Origin: Halonatronomonas betaini
Lineage (GTDB): Bacteria; Bacillota; Halanaerobiia; Halanaerobiales; Halarsenatibacteraceae
Assembly (NCBI RefSeq): GCF_015666175.1
Contig: NZ_JADPIE010000002.1
Location: forward strand, 248,001-312,000
Length of the DNA: 64,000 bases
Direction of reading: 5' to 3'
The notes under the pieces are model-generated. The model was not told the origin of the DNA. It was given only the letters and a program-made list of their open reading frames with translations, and ran no database searches. Shown here piece by piece: positions 25,508 through 33,919 of the stretch. The position numbers were made by a program, and so were the translations under genes. Each line of letters starts with the position of its first letter. Position 1 is the stretch's first letter.

Positions 25508-27811
25508 TTACTCTAAAGGTCCGAAATCTGGATCAGGCATTCCGACAACTGCGTGGGCAATAACATAGACTTTGCTTCCGTCAAAAGGACCATCATTATA
25601 ATACTGTCCAGGAGCGACTGTATCTACAGTATTACGTCCTCTCCGCTGTTGTGGGAACATGTCGGATCCAGCATATACATGAGTTTCTTCTAAGCTGTAA
25701 GGAGAATCGACATTGAATTTTACATCAACATAACCATCTTCGTCATAGACTACAGTTACCGAGCCTACAAGTGTACCTTTGCTTGTATCGCTCTGTGCTG
25801 CTCCGGCCCAGAGATCCATCTCATAGGTTCCAGGTTCGATAGGGTTGGTCCAGCCCCAGTTAGAGAAACCATTATCAGTAAATGCTTCTGCTGGATCTCC
25901 TTTTGCCCAGGCACTCTCGTAGATGAAGTCCTGAACATTAACCTTAAGAATAGCTTCAGCATACTGACCGGTCTCTAAAATACTTGCAGTGTTTTCAAAA
26001 GTGTAAGAGCCAGGTTCATAATCTGCAAAATCAAAATATTCATTATAGTTGAAGGAGTCACCGTTAGGAGCTGTTACTGTACCTAGGCCTACTTTACCAA
26101 AGAGATCGCTGAAATCTTCAATATTAACTGTTTCAAAGAACTCTTCAGCAGGTTCTCCCCAGACTATTTCTTCGGTTGCAACGTATGAATCCCGCTCTGT
26201 TGTTACAGTTACTAGATTATCTCCTTCAATAAACTCATCAACAGAATAGGTGCCTGTTAATATTTCACCAAAAGCTAGAGTATATGGGAAGATTACTTCA
26301 GGATCAAAAACTATATCTATTTCATCACCAGCTAATACATCGACAACACTGGTAATGACTGCATCTAGATCTCCAGTATTCTCAATAGTAATTGTTCCGG
26401 ATACATTGAAATCGCTATCTTCATAACCTTCATAGGTTACATCAACTGTCCAGGTTGCTTCCTCATTGCCACTGCCATCAGCATAGAGCCAGATCTTTGG
26501 AGTACCATTAATAAATTCTTCAAATTCTGTCTCTACTATTTTCTCAATGTCCCAGAAATGCTCGCGTTCAAAATAGGTTACAACATCTTTGCTTACTGTC
26601 AATTCTTCTTTAAGCAAGTTAACTAATAATTTAGCAGTAGCAGATTGATCTGTTTCAATTATTGTTGCAGTGTTATCATAAACAAAATGGAGCTCTTCAA
26701 AATCATAGTCATTCCAATCAAAGTCTTTATTATAGGTGAATTGACCATCATTAGGAGCTGCCACTGGACCAAAACTCATTGGTTCAAAGAGTTCGCTGAT
26801 ATCTTCGATATTAACTGTTGCATTAATTTCTTCATCAGGATCTTCTCCCCAGTCTATTGGCTCATCTGCAAAATATGAATCTCGCTCTGTTGTCACAGTT
26901 ATTTTATTATAGCCTGCTATCTTGCTGTCAACATCTTCAGAGTAGGTGCCTGTTAATGTTTCGCCGACAAGTAAAGTGTGTGGGAAAGACACTTCAAAAT
27001 CAACGACTATATCTATTTCAGTATCACCTAATACATCTTTAACTTCAGTAATAACAGCGTCTACATCTCCAGTATTAATAATGGTCACTGTACCGGATAC
27101 ATTAAAACCGCTATCTTCATAATCTTGATAGGTCACATCTATTGTCCAATAAGCTGTCTCATTGCCACTATCATCATTTTGAATTAACCAAATCTTTGGA
27201 TAGTCTTCTCCTTCATATTCTTTTGTTAATTCCTTATCAGTTGTAACTTCCTTTGCAATGTCCCAGAAATGCTCGCGTTCAAAGTAAGTCTCAACTGTCT
27301 TGGTGACGGTTAATTCTTCAACTTCTTCAGGCTCACAAAAATAAAAAGTTACATGACTAATTGAGTCCTGAGGTGATATTAAACCAAATTCCTCTGTAGT
27401 TCCATTAGGATAACCATACAATATTCCTCCACGGCCAGCTTTAACCCAAACATAATAAACTGTATAACCTGAAACCTCAAAATCTAAATAACCTCCATCT
27501 ACTGTAAGCTCTACATTAAAATCTGTAGCACCATATCCAAATTCAATCTCACCAGTTTGGTCATTAAAGCTCCCAGTTATAGGATCATTAATTTTAACCC
27601 CCATTAAATCACAGTCTTCTGGAAAATTATATTCACTAGTTAGCCATAAAGCTGAGGGGTCTGGAGCTCCAAATTGACCAGAAGTAAAATCTCTATTTTG
27701 CAATTCAACAGAAAAATCAACTGCAAAAACACTAACAGAAAACATCAACAACCCAACAACAAAAACAATCAAACCAATCCGCCAATATTTCTTATAACCA
27801 TCTTTACTCAT
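25508..27811 (-). CDS. Acidic secreted surface protein with two tandem about 210-residue repeats
   Basis: 767 residues. A signal peptide (about 14-30) is followed by a unique N-terminal domain (to about 165), repeat 1 (about 168-400), repeat 2 (about 405-630) and a C-terminal beta domain (about 640-767). Each repeat starts with YFEREHFWDI and contains WTIDVTY or WTVDVTY, FNVSGT(V/I)TI, NTGD, VTTERDSY and (F/L)ENTA-like strands. This is similar in style to DUF11-like beta-sandwich surface modules. A stretch of 28 identical bases is shared by the two repeats near 26548 and 27258, pointing to a fairly recent duplication. Highly acidic, no sortase motif or S-layer homology domain. It is transcribed divergently from the usher-like gene from a TGAC-array promoter, so it may be a subunit or partner exported to the surface. 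Confidence 0.75.
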   Translation of the reverse strand: MSKDGYKKYWRIGLIVFVVGLLMFSVSVFAVDFSVELQNRDFTSGQFGAPDPSALWLTSEYNFPEDCDLMGVKINDPITGSFNDQTGEIEFGYGATDFNVELTVDGGYLDFEVSGYTVYYVWVKAGRGGILYGYPNGTTEEFGLISPQDSISHVTFYFCEPEEVEELTVTKTVETYFEREHFWDIAKEVTTDKELTKEYEGEDYPKIWLIQNDDSGNETAYWTIDVTYQDYEDSGFNVSGTVTIINTGDVDAVITEVKDVLGDTEIDIVVDFEVSFPHTLLVGETLTGTYSEDVDSKIAGYNKITVTTERDSYFADEPIDWGEDPDEEINATVNIEDISELFEPMSFGPVAAPNDGQFTYNKDFDWNDYDFEELHFVYDNTATIIETDQSATAKLLVNLLKEELTVSKDVVTYFEREHFWDIEKIVETEFEEFINGTPKIWLYADGSGNEEATWTVDVTYEGYEDSDFNVSGTITIENTGDLDAVITSVVDVLAGDEIDIVFDPEVIFPYTLAFGEILTGTYSVDEFIEGDNLVTVTTERDSYVATEEIVWGEPAEEFFETVNIEDFSDLFGKVGLGTVTAPNGDSFNYNEYFDFADYEPGSYTFENTASILETGQYAEAILKVNVQDFIYESAWAKGDPAEAFTDNGFSNWGWTNPIEPGTYEMDLWAGAAQSDTSKGTLVGSVTVVYDEDGYVDVKFNVDSPYSLEETHVYAGSDMFPQQRRGRNTVDTVAPGQYYNDGPFDGSKVYVIAHAVVGMPDPDFGPLE

Positions 27812-28013
27812 TTTTAATTCCTCCTCATTGGATTTAGACTTCAGAAATTTGTTTGGTCGGTTTCACCATTAGCTCGCTGTCAATATTATTAAAGGTGACC
27901 AGATTGATTTGACAGGTCTTAGCTCCCAATGAGAGATTACAATGAACTAATCAGACTTATACATCACCTCCTTAACTTTAAAACTGACTAATTTAGTTTT
28001 ATTGATATCTATT

Positions 28014-28099
28014 ATTATACAACATAAATATCAGTTTCTGGTCATATCCTGCTTAGATATCAGTCTTATTTCAGTCATATTTAACTCATTTTTTGCTCA
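28014..28099 (-). promoter_or_regulatory. TGAC-array promoter of the repeat-protein gene
   Basis: Read on the minus strand, half-sites begin at 28099 (TGAG), 28088 (TGAG), 28077 (TGAC), 28066 (AGAC), 28055 (TAAG) and 28044 (TGAC), exactly 11 bases apart. TATAAT starts at 28019, 25 bases after the start of the last TGAC. The -35 position reads ACCAGA, unlike TTGACA, so an activator bound over the -35 region is expected. Confidence 0.75.
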
Positions 28100-28124
28100 C
28101 AATTATTATTATGAGTTTTATATA

Positions 28125-28188
28125 AGAGTCATATGTGACTGAGATATGACTAGTACGTGACTAATGGTAATAGTTTTTATTGTATAAT
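28125..28188 (+). promoter_or_regulatory. TGAC-array promoter of the usher-like gene
   Basis: TGAC begins at 28136, 28147 and 28158, with a weaker AGAG at 28125, all 11 bases apart. TATAAT begins at 28183, exactly 25 bases after the last TGAC start, and the -35 position (ACTAAT) is not consensus. Same geometry as the other two arrays. Confidence 0.75.
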
Positions 28189-28229
28189 TGTATTATTAGT
28201 TGTAATAAATAAGTGGGGATGTGATAAAA

Positions 28230-31200
28230 TTGAAATATTTATCTAAAAAACATCTTATAATATTTTGTGTTCTGGTGATTATCCTTAGTTTTCAAATTTC
28301 AGCCAGAGCTGAACTCTACCCGACCAGTGTAACTTTATCGATAGTTTCTAATGGGGAGGTTATTGGACAGGATGATTTATTTGAAATTTTAGAGATGGAA
28401 GATTATATTTTAATACCAATTGTTGCGCTTTCCAGATGGCTGGAGCTTGACCTGAGTTATAATAGAGAAGAAGAACTTTTAACTGTCTATAATGAATTAG
28501 ATGACAGAACTGTTGTGATTGACTTAAGGTTTATGATTTATTATGAGTTTCCAGAATGGTCGATTGAACCGCCTGAGCTTTTAGAGGCAGATTTCTTTGT
28601 AACTAAAGGTTTGATTGAATACCTTTTTAATCTAAGAGTTGACTGGCAGCCAAGAAGGCAGGAGTTGATCCTGGATTTTGATTATCCTGAAGAAGAGATT
28701 CCTGAAATTACTGAACCAAGAATAAGGGTTAGACCAGAGAAACCGGTTATAGAGCCTGATATCACCGGGCCTTATTTTTCTATTGGCTCTATTCAATATA
28801 AGATAGGTTTTGATTATAGGTTTGAAGATGATGTTAATGATAGCAGATTGATATTTAATAATCTTATAAATGTTCATGGACGATTAGATGACTGGGCTTT
28901 CTCCGGCCAACAGATTTTAGAATATGATTTTGAAGCTGAAGAATTTAATCTTGATTATCCATTATTGAGGGCTCAAAACCCTGAAAATGACCGCCTGATT
29001 ATTATTGGAGATAACCGATTTAACCTGCCTGAGACATTAGGAAGGCCTAATATTCGTGGCTTACACCTACAATACCCGCTGATACAGCAAAGTGACAGGA
29101 GAGCCTATACTTCTATTTATGGCGAGGCCAGTGAGGGCAGTACTGTATCTCTCTATGTTAATGAAAGAAAAATTGATGAAGCTTATATATATAAAGGAGA
29201 AAGCGAGTATTACTTTGAGAATGTTCCTTTAACTGTTGAGAGAACTAATATTTTTAGAGTTGTGATTATAGATATTGAAGACAATGAAATTGAGATAGTT
29301 AAAAAAGTTGCTGGAAGTTTAAATATTTATGAGGAAGGCAGAAATGAAGGTTTATTTACAATTGGAAACTATAATAGATCTGCTCCTGTTGAATCAATAA
29401 TTGAGGTTGGAGGTCTTCAGTTTAAATATGCCCTTTCTAATAATACTTCTTTATTCTGGGAAGTAGGTGCTAAAAGGGTTTTTGATGATTCTGTTTATCA
29501 GGGGATTGATGCTGGAAGTCTAGTTAGAATAGCTATTAGACCTGAAGATTTACAATTAGTAATGATGGCAGAATGGCTTGCTGGCAGTGATGTCAGTATT
29601 ATTGATCATGGTGTTAGGGCCAGTACTCTCTACACCAGAGAGAATGGGCATATTAAGGCTTCGCTGTCTTATGTGCCACCAATTGTTAGTGCTAATACTA
29701 AGGCAGATGCCGGCCAGAATTTAATGGTTAATCTCCAGCATGATATCTCTGAAAACTGGCTGATGGATTTGAATCTCCATAATATCAGGTCTATTGCTGA
29801 TATGGAAGATTTTGATATGAGTCTGCTTAATCTGGCTTTTGATTATAGAGACAGGGCCAGAAATTCATTTACAATCTCTACTGAGATCGGCCAGCAGAGC
29901 TTAGAGGTGGACTGGGATGATATTGATTTAACCGAGAGTGGAAGAAGTTGGTTTGATATAATCGTTGAGGGTAGGGCTTTTATTGGTTCCTCAAGGGTTG
30001 GCGGGGAAGTGATTTATATCTTCTCTGATATAGATTTTTTTGATCAGCAGCTTGAACCAGTTAATAAAAGAGAAGATGAAGCTTCTCTGAACTTTAATAT
30101 TAGCAGTAATATAACTGATAATCTAGTTTTAAGTGGCGATGTTAAGACTTCTTTTATCTGGTTCGAAGGTGAAAGAATTAATGATATTTATGGGGTTGAC
30201 TTAAGGGCCAGACTAAGAACCGGGCAATATACTTTTATAACTGCCAGTGCTTCTACTGAAACTGAGATCGGTGATAATGGTAGTAGCGATAAACATGAGT
30301 TAGAATTATCTATTAGATATAATGTGCCTAGAACTATTACTTTAAATGCCGGTATTAAGAGGACTTATCTGCCAGAAGAAAGTTATTTAAGTGGAAAGAC
30401 TGGTTTAGACTATAGGAGCCCGGAAAATGACTGGAGATTTAAGCTTGACCTTGAATATATTGCTCCTTTTGGTGAGAGAGAAGTTGCCCAGCAAAGAGCA
30501 AAAATAGAGTATATCAGACATCTCTTCTCCGGGGTTGAGGGTTCTATCAGTTTAAGCAGAAGGTATTCTTCAAGAACCAGCGATAATCCTATCCATGAAA
30601 TTTCATTTTCACTGAGTCAGGTTTTAGGTTTTGCAAGAGATGATGTAATAGGGCAGAAATATAACCGTGGAAACCATGACTCTTTTATTGGAGGAGTTGT
30701 TTATCTTGATTTGCAGGGGAATGGAGTTAGAGATGAAGATGATCCTTTGATTGAGGGAGTTACTCTTTTTAGAGATAGATCACGGAGTGATACTGATGAA
30801 GATGGCTACTTTATATTTGAAAATATCAGGCCAGGCTTATATGAAGTTGGCGTTGATTTGAGAGATCTACCAGAGGATTATAGAGTTGTAACAGATAATA
30901 AACTGATTCAGCTAAGAGAAAATGAAAATATCTATGTTGAGTATGGCTTAACCAAATACGGTTCAATTAGCGGCCAATTTGTTATTGATGAGGAAACTTC
31001 TGATTTTGAAGTTAGTGACGAATTGCCTCTATACTGGATTGAGGTAAAAGTTGAAGAAATTAATCGAACTGTCTTTACCAGAAACGATGGCAGTTTCTAT
31101 ATAGGCAATCTTCCACTTGGTCAATATACTCTCAAAATAATGAGAGATTCGCTACCTGTTGAAACTAATTTAGTTGGCGATTTTATTATTGATGTTGTTG

Positions 31201-31256
31201 TCTCTCCAGAAGATTTGAGTATTGAAAATATTGAGATACCTTTAGAGGTTAATTGA
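28230..31256 (+). CDS. Usher-like outer-membrane beta-barrel protein with C-terminal SdrD/CnaB-like domains
   Basis: 1008 residues. It has a signal peptide (about 8-26) and an N-terminal domain of about 110 residues resembling copper-amine-oxidase-N stalk domains. A segment at about 255-345 has the look of the usher plug/middle domain (RGLHLQYPLIQ, then TVSLYVNERKIDEAYIYKGE, then VERTNIFRVVIID in short view). About 400 residues of alternating beta strands follow, consistent with a large barrel (about 370-800). At the end are an SdrD-B-like module (GGVVYLDLQGNGVRDEDDP, about 825) and a second Ig-like module. TTG at 28230 is chosen because GATGTGAT lies four bases before it; GTG at 28221 overlaps that site. 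It may secrete or anchor surface subunits across an outer membrane. Family assignment is by resemblance only. Confidence 0.65.
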   Translation: MKYLSKKHLIIFCVLVIILSFQISARAELYPTSVTLSIVSNGEVIGQDDLFEILEMEDYILIPIVALSRWLELDLSYNREEELLTVYNELDDRTVVIDLRFMIYYEFPEWSIEPPELLEADFFVTKGLIEYLFNLRVDWQPRRQELILDFDYPEEEIPEITEPRIRVRPEKPVIEPDITGPYFSIGSIQYKIGFDYRFEDDVNDSRLIFNNLINVHGRLDDWAFSGQQILEYDFEAEEFNLDYPLLRAQNPENDRLIIIGDNRFNLPETLGRPNIRGLHLQYPLIQQSDRRAYTSIYGEASEGSTVSLYVNERKIDEAYIYKGESEYYFENVPLTVERTNIFRVVIIDIEDNEIEIVKKVAGSLNIYEEGRNEGLFTIGNYNRSAPVESIIEVGGLQFKYALSNNTSLFWEVGAKRVFDDSVYQGIDAGSLVRIAIRPEDLQLVMMAEWLAGSDVSIIDHGVRASTLYTRENGHIKASLSYVPPIVSANTKADAGQNLMVNLQHDISENWLMDLNLHNIRSIADMEDFDMSLLNLAFDYRDRARNSFTISTEIGQQSLEVDWDDIDLTESGRSWFDIIVEGRAFIGSSRVGGEVIYIFSDIDFFDQQLEPVNKREDEASLNFNISSNITDNLVLSGDVKTSFIWFEGERINDIYGVDLRARLRTGQYTFITASASTETEIGDNGSSDKHELELSIRYNVPRTITLNAGIKRTYLPEESYLSGKTGLDYRSPENDWRFKLDLEYIAPFGEREVAQQRAKIEYIRHLFSGVEGSISLSRRYSSRTSDNPIHEISFSLSQVLGFARDDVIGQKYNRGNHDSFIGGVVYLDLQGNGVRDEDDPLIEGVTLFRDRSRSDTDEDGYFIFENIRPGLYEVGVDLRDLPEDYRVVTDNKLIQLRENENIYVEYGLTKYGSISGQFVIDEETSDFEVSDELPLYWIEVKVEEINRTVFTRNDGSFYIGNLPLGQYTLKIMRDSLPVETNLVGDFIIDVVVSPEDLSIENIEIPLEVN

Positions 31257-31286
31257 TTCTGAAGATAATAACTATTAAAAAAACTA

Positions 31287-31315
31287 TTGACATTAGGTAA
31301 TTAATATAGTATATT
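31287..31315 (+). promoter_or_regulatory. Consensus sigma-70 promoter of a short RNA
   Basis: TTGACA at 31287-31292 and TATATT at 31310-31315 with a 17-base spacer. The only thing downstream before a terminator is about 60 bases of non-coding sequence. Confidence 0.7.
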
Positions 31316-31321
31316 ATATCT

Positions 31322-31380
31322 ATCTTCCGATTTTTCGGAATAGATTGGAAGGAGTCATTGGTTGAACCGATGGCTTTTTT
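31322..31380 (+). ncRNA. Candidate small RNA of about 60 nt
   Basis: Predicted from a consensus promoter to an intrinsic terminator. A 5' hairpin (TTCCGA/TCGGAA, supported by ATCTA/TAGAT) is followed by a single-stranded purine stretch GGAAGGAG and a terminator hairpin (GTCATTGGT/ACCGATGGC, then TTTTTT). The exposed GGAAGGAG could pair with pyrimidine-rich targets or bind a CsrA-type protein through its GGA motifs. No open frame of note. It matches no RNA family I recognise. Confidence 0.55.
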
Positions 31381-31394
31381 CATTTATAGCATAT

Positions 31395-31427
31395 AAAAAG
31401 GCCAGCCCAATAAGGGCTGGTCTCTTT
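31395..31427 (-). terminator. Terminator of the ATPase-less ABC operon
   Basis: Minus-strand stem ACCAGCCC/GGGCTGGCC with loop TTATT followed by TTTTTATAT. Confidence 0.85.
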
Positions 31428-31453
31428 AGATTTAATTAGCTTTAATTCATCTT

Positions 31454-33049
31454 TTATTCAAACCAGATATTCCAGAAAAAGGGCTGCCAGGCTTCCTGGA
31501 AATTCTGGACTGAACTATTTACTATATTCAGTCTGCTAAAGTCTAACATATTGAAGTATGGGACTGTCTCCCACATAAAATCATAAAATTCTTCGACTAT
31601 CTCATATCTTGCTTCATAGTCTGTTTCTACCATCATTCTGGCAAAGATCTCATCCATCTGTGCAGAATATTCATCATCCCAGTTTAAAATCCACTTATTA
31701 GTACCAGTCCAGCCCTGATGAATCTGAGGATCAGGTACTATTTTGGAAAATGTCGATAAATGAATATTCCAGCCATCTTCTCTGGCCCGCCTTTCAACAA
31801 CTGTTGGTCTATCAAAGAGTTGCAGCTCTACTTCTACTCCGATTTTTTCTAATTGATCTTTGATTGCTATTGCTCCCTGGCGCTCTACTCTATCATCCTG
31901 GCCACTTAAGATAACCAGAGGTGTTCCATCATAACCGGCTTTTTCTAATAGTTCTTCTGCTTTTTCTGGGTCATAATTATTGTAAATACCCTCACCGGCT
32001 CTGCTGCTATGCCATGGATTACCTTCTTCGTGGAGTGAGGCTTCAAGGCGCCAGAATTCTGGATTACCTATCATTGAATAACCTAACTCTTCTAAATCTA
32101 GAGCATACACCATTGCCTGGCGGGCATATTTATTATTAAAAGGATGTTTAGCATTATTCATTATAAACATGGCCATCTGATCTGGATAAATAACTACTGG
32201 CTCAATATCAGGGTTAGCTTCAAACATTTCAAATTGATCAGTTGGCACTTCTTCTGCAAAATCAAACTGACCTGTCTGAACACCTGAAACTCTAACTGTC
32301 GGTTCAGTTATGAATTCATAAACTACATTTTCTATATAAGGAATTCTCTCTCCTGAATAATATGACGGTTCTAAGGGGCTTGGTTGATAATCTTCAAATC
32401 TTTCAAGTCTTAAATTTCTATCTGGAATCCAGTCTACATACTTATATGGTCCTGTCCCAATATGTTCTGTAATAACATCAGAACCAAATTCTTCAATGAT
32501 ATCCTGATGTCTTACAACAAATTTCTGATTGGAAACTGGAGAGGCAAGAATATTTATAAAAGGAGCATATGGTTCTTCAAATATAAAGTTTAGATTATAA
32601 TCATCAACCCTTTCTATTTCTTTAAAATAAGGAGCAACAGTACTTCCAGCTCCATTGACTTCAAGCCATCTATTAAATGAAGCTATAACATCATCACTTG
32701 TCATCTCATCACCATTATGAAATAAAACGCCTTCTCTTAACTCAACGACATATTTGCGGCCTTCATCAGTTATTTCATAATCTTTAGCCAGATGTGGCTG
32801 GGCTTCTAGGTTTTCATCAAATTCAAAGAGTCCTTCATAGACATGATTCATCATTGAAGTAATAAGCCAGTCAGTGGAGTTATCACTATCTAGATGAGAG
32901 ACTGCCATTTTCTGTGCTATATTCATGGTTCCTCCAAACCTGTCTTCATGCTCACTGGCTTCCACTATTTCTGCACTATTAGGGATTAATAATACTGTGA
33001 GCATTAATACCAGAAATAAAAACATCCCTCTTTTTAATAATTTTTCCAT
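31454..33049 (-). CDS. ABC transporter substrate-binding protein, family 5 (dipeptide/oligopeptide type)
   Basis: 531 residues with a signal peptide (about 30 residues, ending EIVEAS) and no lipobox cysteine. SBP_bac_5 landmarks are YVVELREGVLFHNGDEMTSDDV in short view, the TGPYKYVDW segment and AYRQAM-like KYARQAMVYALD. It should capture peptides or nickel/opine-like ligands in the periplasm and feed the two permeases that precede it in the operon. The ATG follows GGAAGG by nine bases; a GTG three codons earlier overlaps the ribosome site. No ATP-binding subunits are in this operon. Confidence 0.9.
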   Translation of the reverse strand: MEKLLKRGMFLFLVLMLTVLLIPNSAEIVEASEHEDRFGGTMNIAQKMAVSHLDSDNSTDWLITSMMNHVYEGLFEFDENLEAQPHLAKDYEITDEGRKYVVELREGVLFHNGDEMTSDDVIASFNRWLEVNGAGSTVAPYFKEIERVDDYNLNFIFEEPYAPFINILASPVSNQKFVVRHQDIIEEFGSDVITEHIGTGPYKYVDWIPDRNLRLERFEDYQPSPLEPSYYSGERIPYIENVVYEFITEPTVRVSGVQTGQFDFAEEVPTDQFEMFEANPDIEPVVIYPDQMAMFIMNNAKHPFNNKYARQAMVYALDLEELGYSMIGNPEFWRLEASLHEEGNPWHSSRAGEGIYNNYDPEKAEELLEKAGYDGTPLVILSGQDDRVERQGAIAIKDQLEKIGVEVELQLFDRPTVVERRAREDGWNIHLSTFSKIVPDPQIHQGWTGTNKWILNWDDEYSAQMDEIFARMMVETDYEARYEIVEEFYDFMWETVPYFNMLDFSRLNIVNSSVQNFQEAWQPFFWNIWFE

Positions 33050-33068
33050 GTTGGTCACCCTTCCATAA

Positions 33069-33905
33069 TTAATAGTTATTTTGTAAATGAGGATCCAATA
33101 AATCTCTTAAACCATCTCCTATCAAATTAAAACTCAAGACAATAATTACAATAAAGATACCTGGAAATGTTATTATCCATGGGGCTACTGACAGGAATGA
33201 TCTTGCATCTGATATCATACCGCCTAAACTTGGATTAGGTGGCATTATTCCAACTCCTAAAAAACTTAGAGCGGCTTCATCTAAAATAGCTCTGGCGAAA
33301 TTAAATGAAGCCTGGACCATAATTGGAGAAATTGAATTCTTTAAAATATGCCTGAATATTATTCGAGAGTTACTGGCACCAATGGCTTTAGCTGATTCTA
33401 TATATTCTAAGTCTTTTATACTAAGAATTGATGATCTTACTATCCTGGCCATTTTAGGAAAGTATGAGAATGACAAAGCAATAATAATATTATATTTACC
33501 GCCTCCCCAAATTGCTGCAAGCGAGATTGCAATTATAATACCTGGAAAAGCCATAAGTCCATCTAATATTCGCATTATTACATTATCTAGTTTTGAATAA
33601 TAGCCAGCGATTATACCTACTATCCCACCAAAGATTATTGTCAGAAAAACAACTGAGATACCTACCTGAATTGAATTTCTTGCTCCATATAATACTCTAG
33701 CAAAAATATCTCTTCCAAATTCATCAGTACCCATATAATGAGTTAATGATGGACTTTGTAACCTATTTCTGCTATTGTTCTCAAGTGGACTAAATTCAGT
33801 AATTACTGGAGCAAAAATTGTCAGAAAAGACATGATTATTATAATTATAAGTGCTATTTTAAAATTTGTTTTTTTAATGACTTTACTAAGGTTTGTGAAA
33901 AACAA
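33069..33905 (-). CDS. Dpp/Opp-type ABC permease (C subunit)
   Basis: 278 residues with six spans, the LQSPSLTHYMGTDEFGRDIFAR periplasmic motif in short view (GTDEFGRDIFAR), and an EAA loop ESAKAIGASNSRII. The likely start is TTG at 33905, four bases after AGAGGGGTGAT; the GTG at 33914 lies inside that ribosome site. It pairs with the B permease encoded just upstream (33920). Confidence 0.88.
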   Translation of the reverse strand: MFFTNLSKVIKKTNFKIALIIIIIMSFLTIFAPVITEFSPLENNSRNRLQSPSLTHYMGTDEFGRDIFARVLYGARNSIQVGISVVFLTIIFGGIVGIIAGYYSKLDNVIMRILDGLMAFPGIIIAISLAAIWGGGKYNIIIALSFSYFPKMARIVRSSILSIKDLEYIESAKAIGASNSRIIFRHILKNSISPIMVQASFNFARAILDEAALSFLGVGIMPPNPSLGGMISDARSFLSVAPWIITFPGIFIVIIVLSFNLIGDGLRDLLDPHLQNNY

Positions 33906-33919
33906 AAATATCACCCCTC

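Larger units (their letters stand above)
27812..28229. other. Divergent regulatory region with long structured leader
   Basis: 418 bases between two divergent exported-protein genes. It contains two TGAC-array promoters back to back (28014-28099 minus, 28125-28188 plus). The minus-strand leader of about 195 bases (28007-27812) carries a perfect AAGGAGGTGAT sequence near 27967-27977 in front of a seven-codon frame, two GAGCTAA repeats, and a bulged stem pairing GGTCACC with GGTGAAACC. The plus-strand leader is only about 35 bases. Confidence 0.6.

Noticed and set aside
28600-28900. Minus-strand 81-codon frame inside the usher-like gene
   Set aside because: No ribosome site and fully embedded in a long, well-supported gene.
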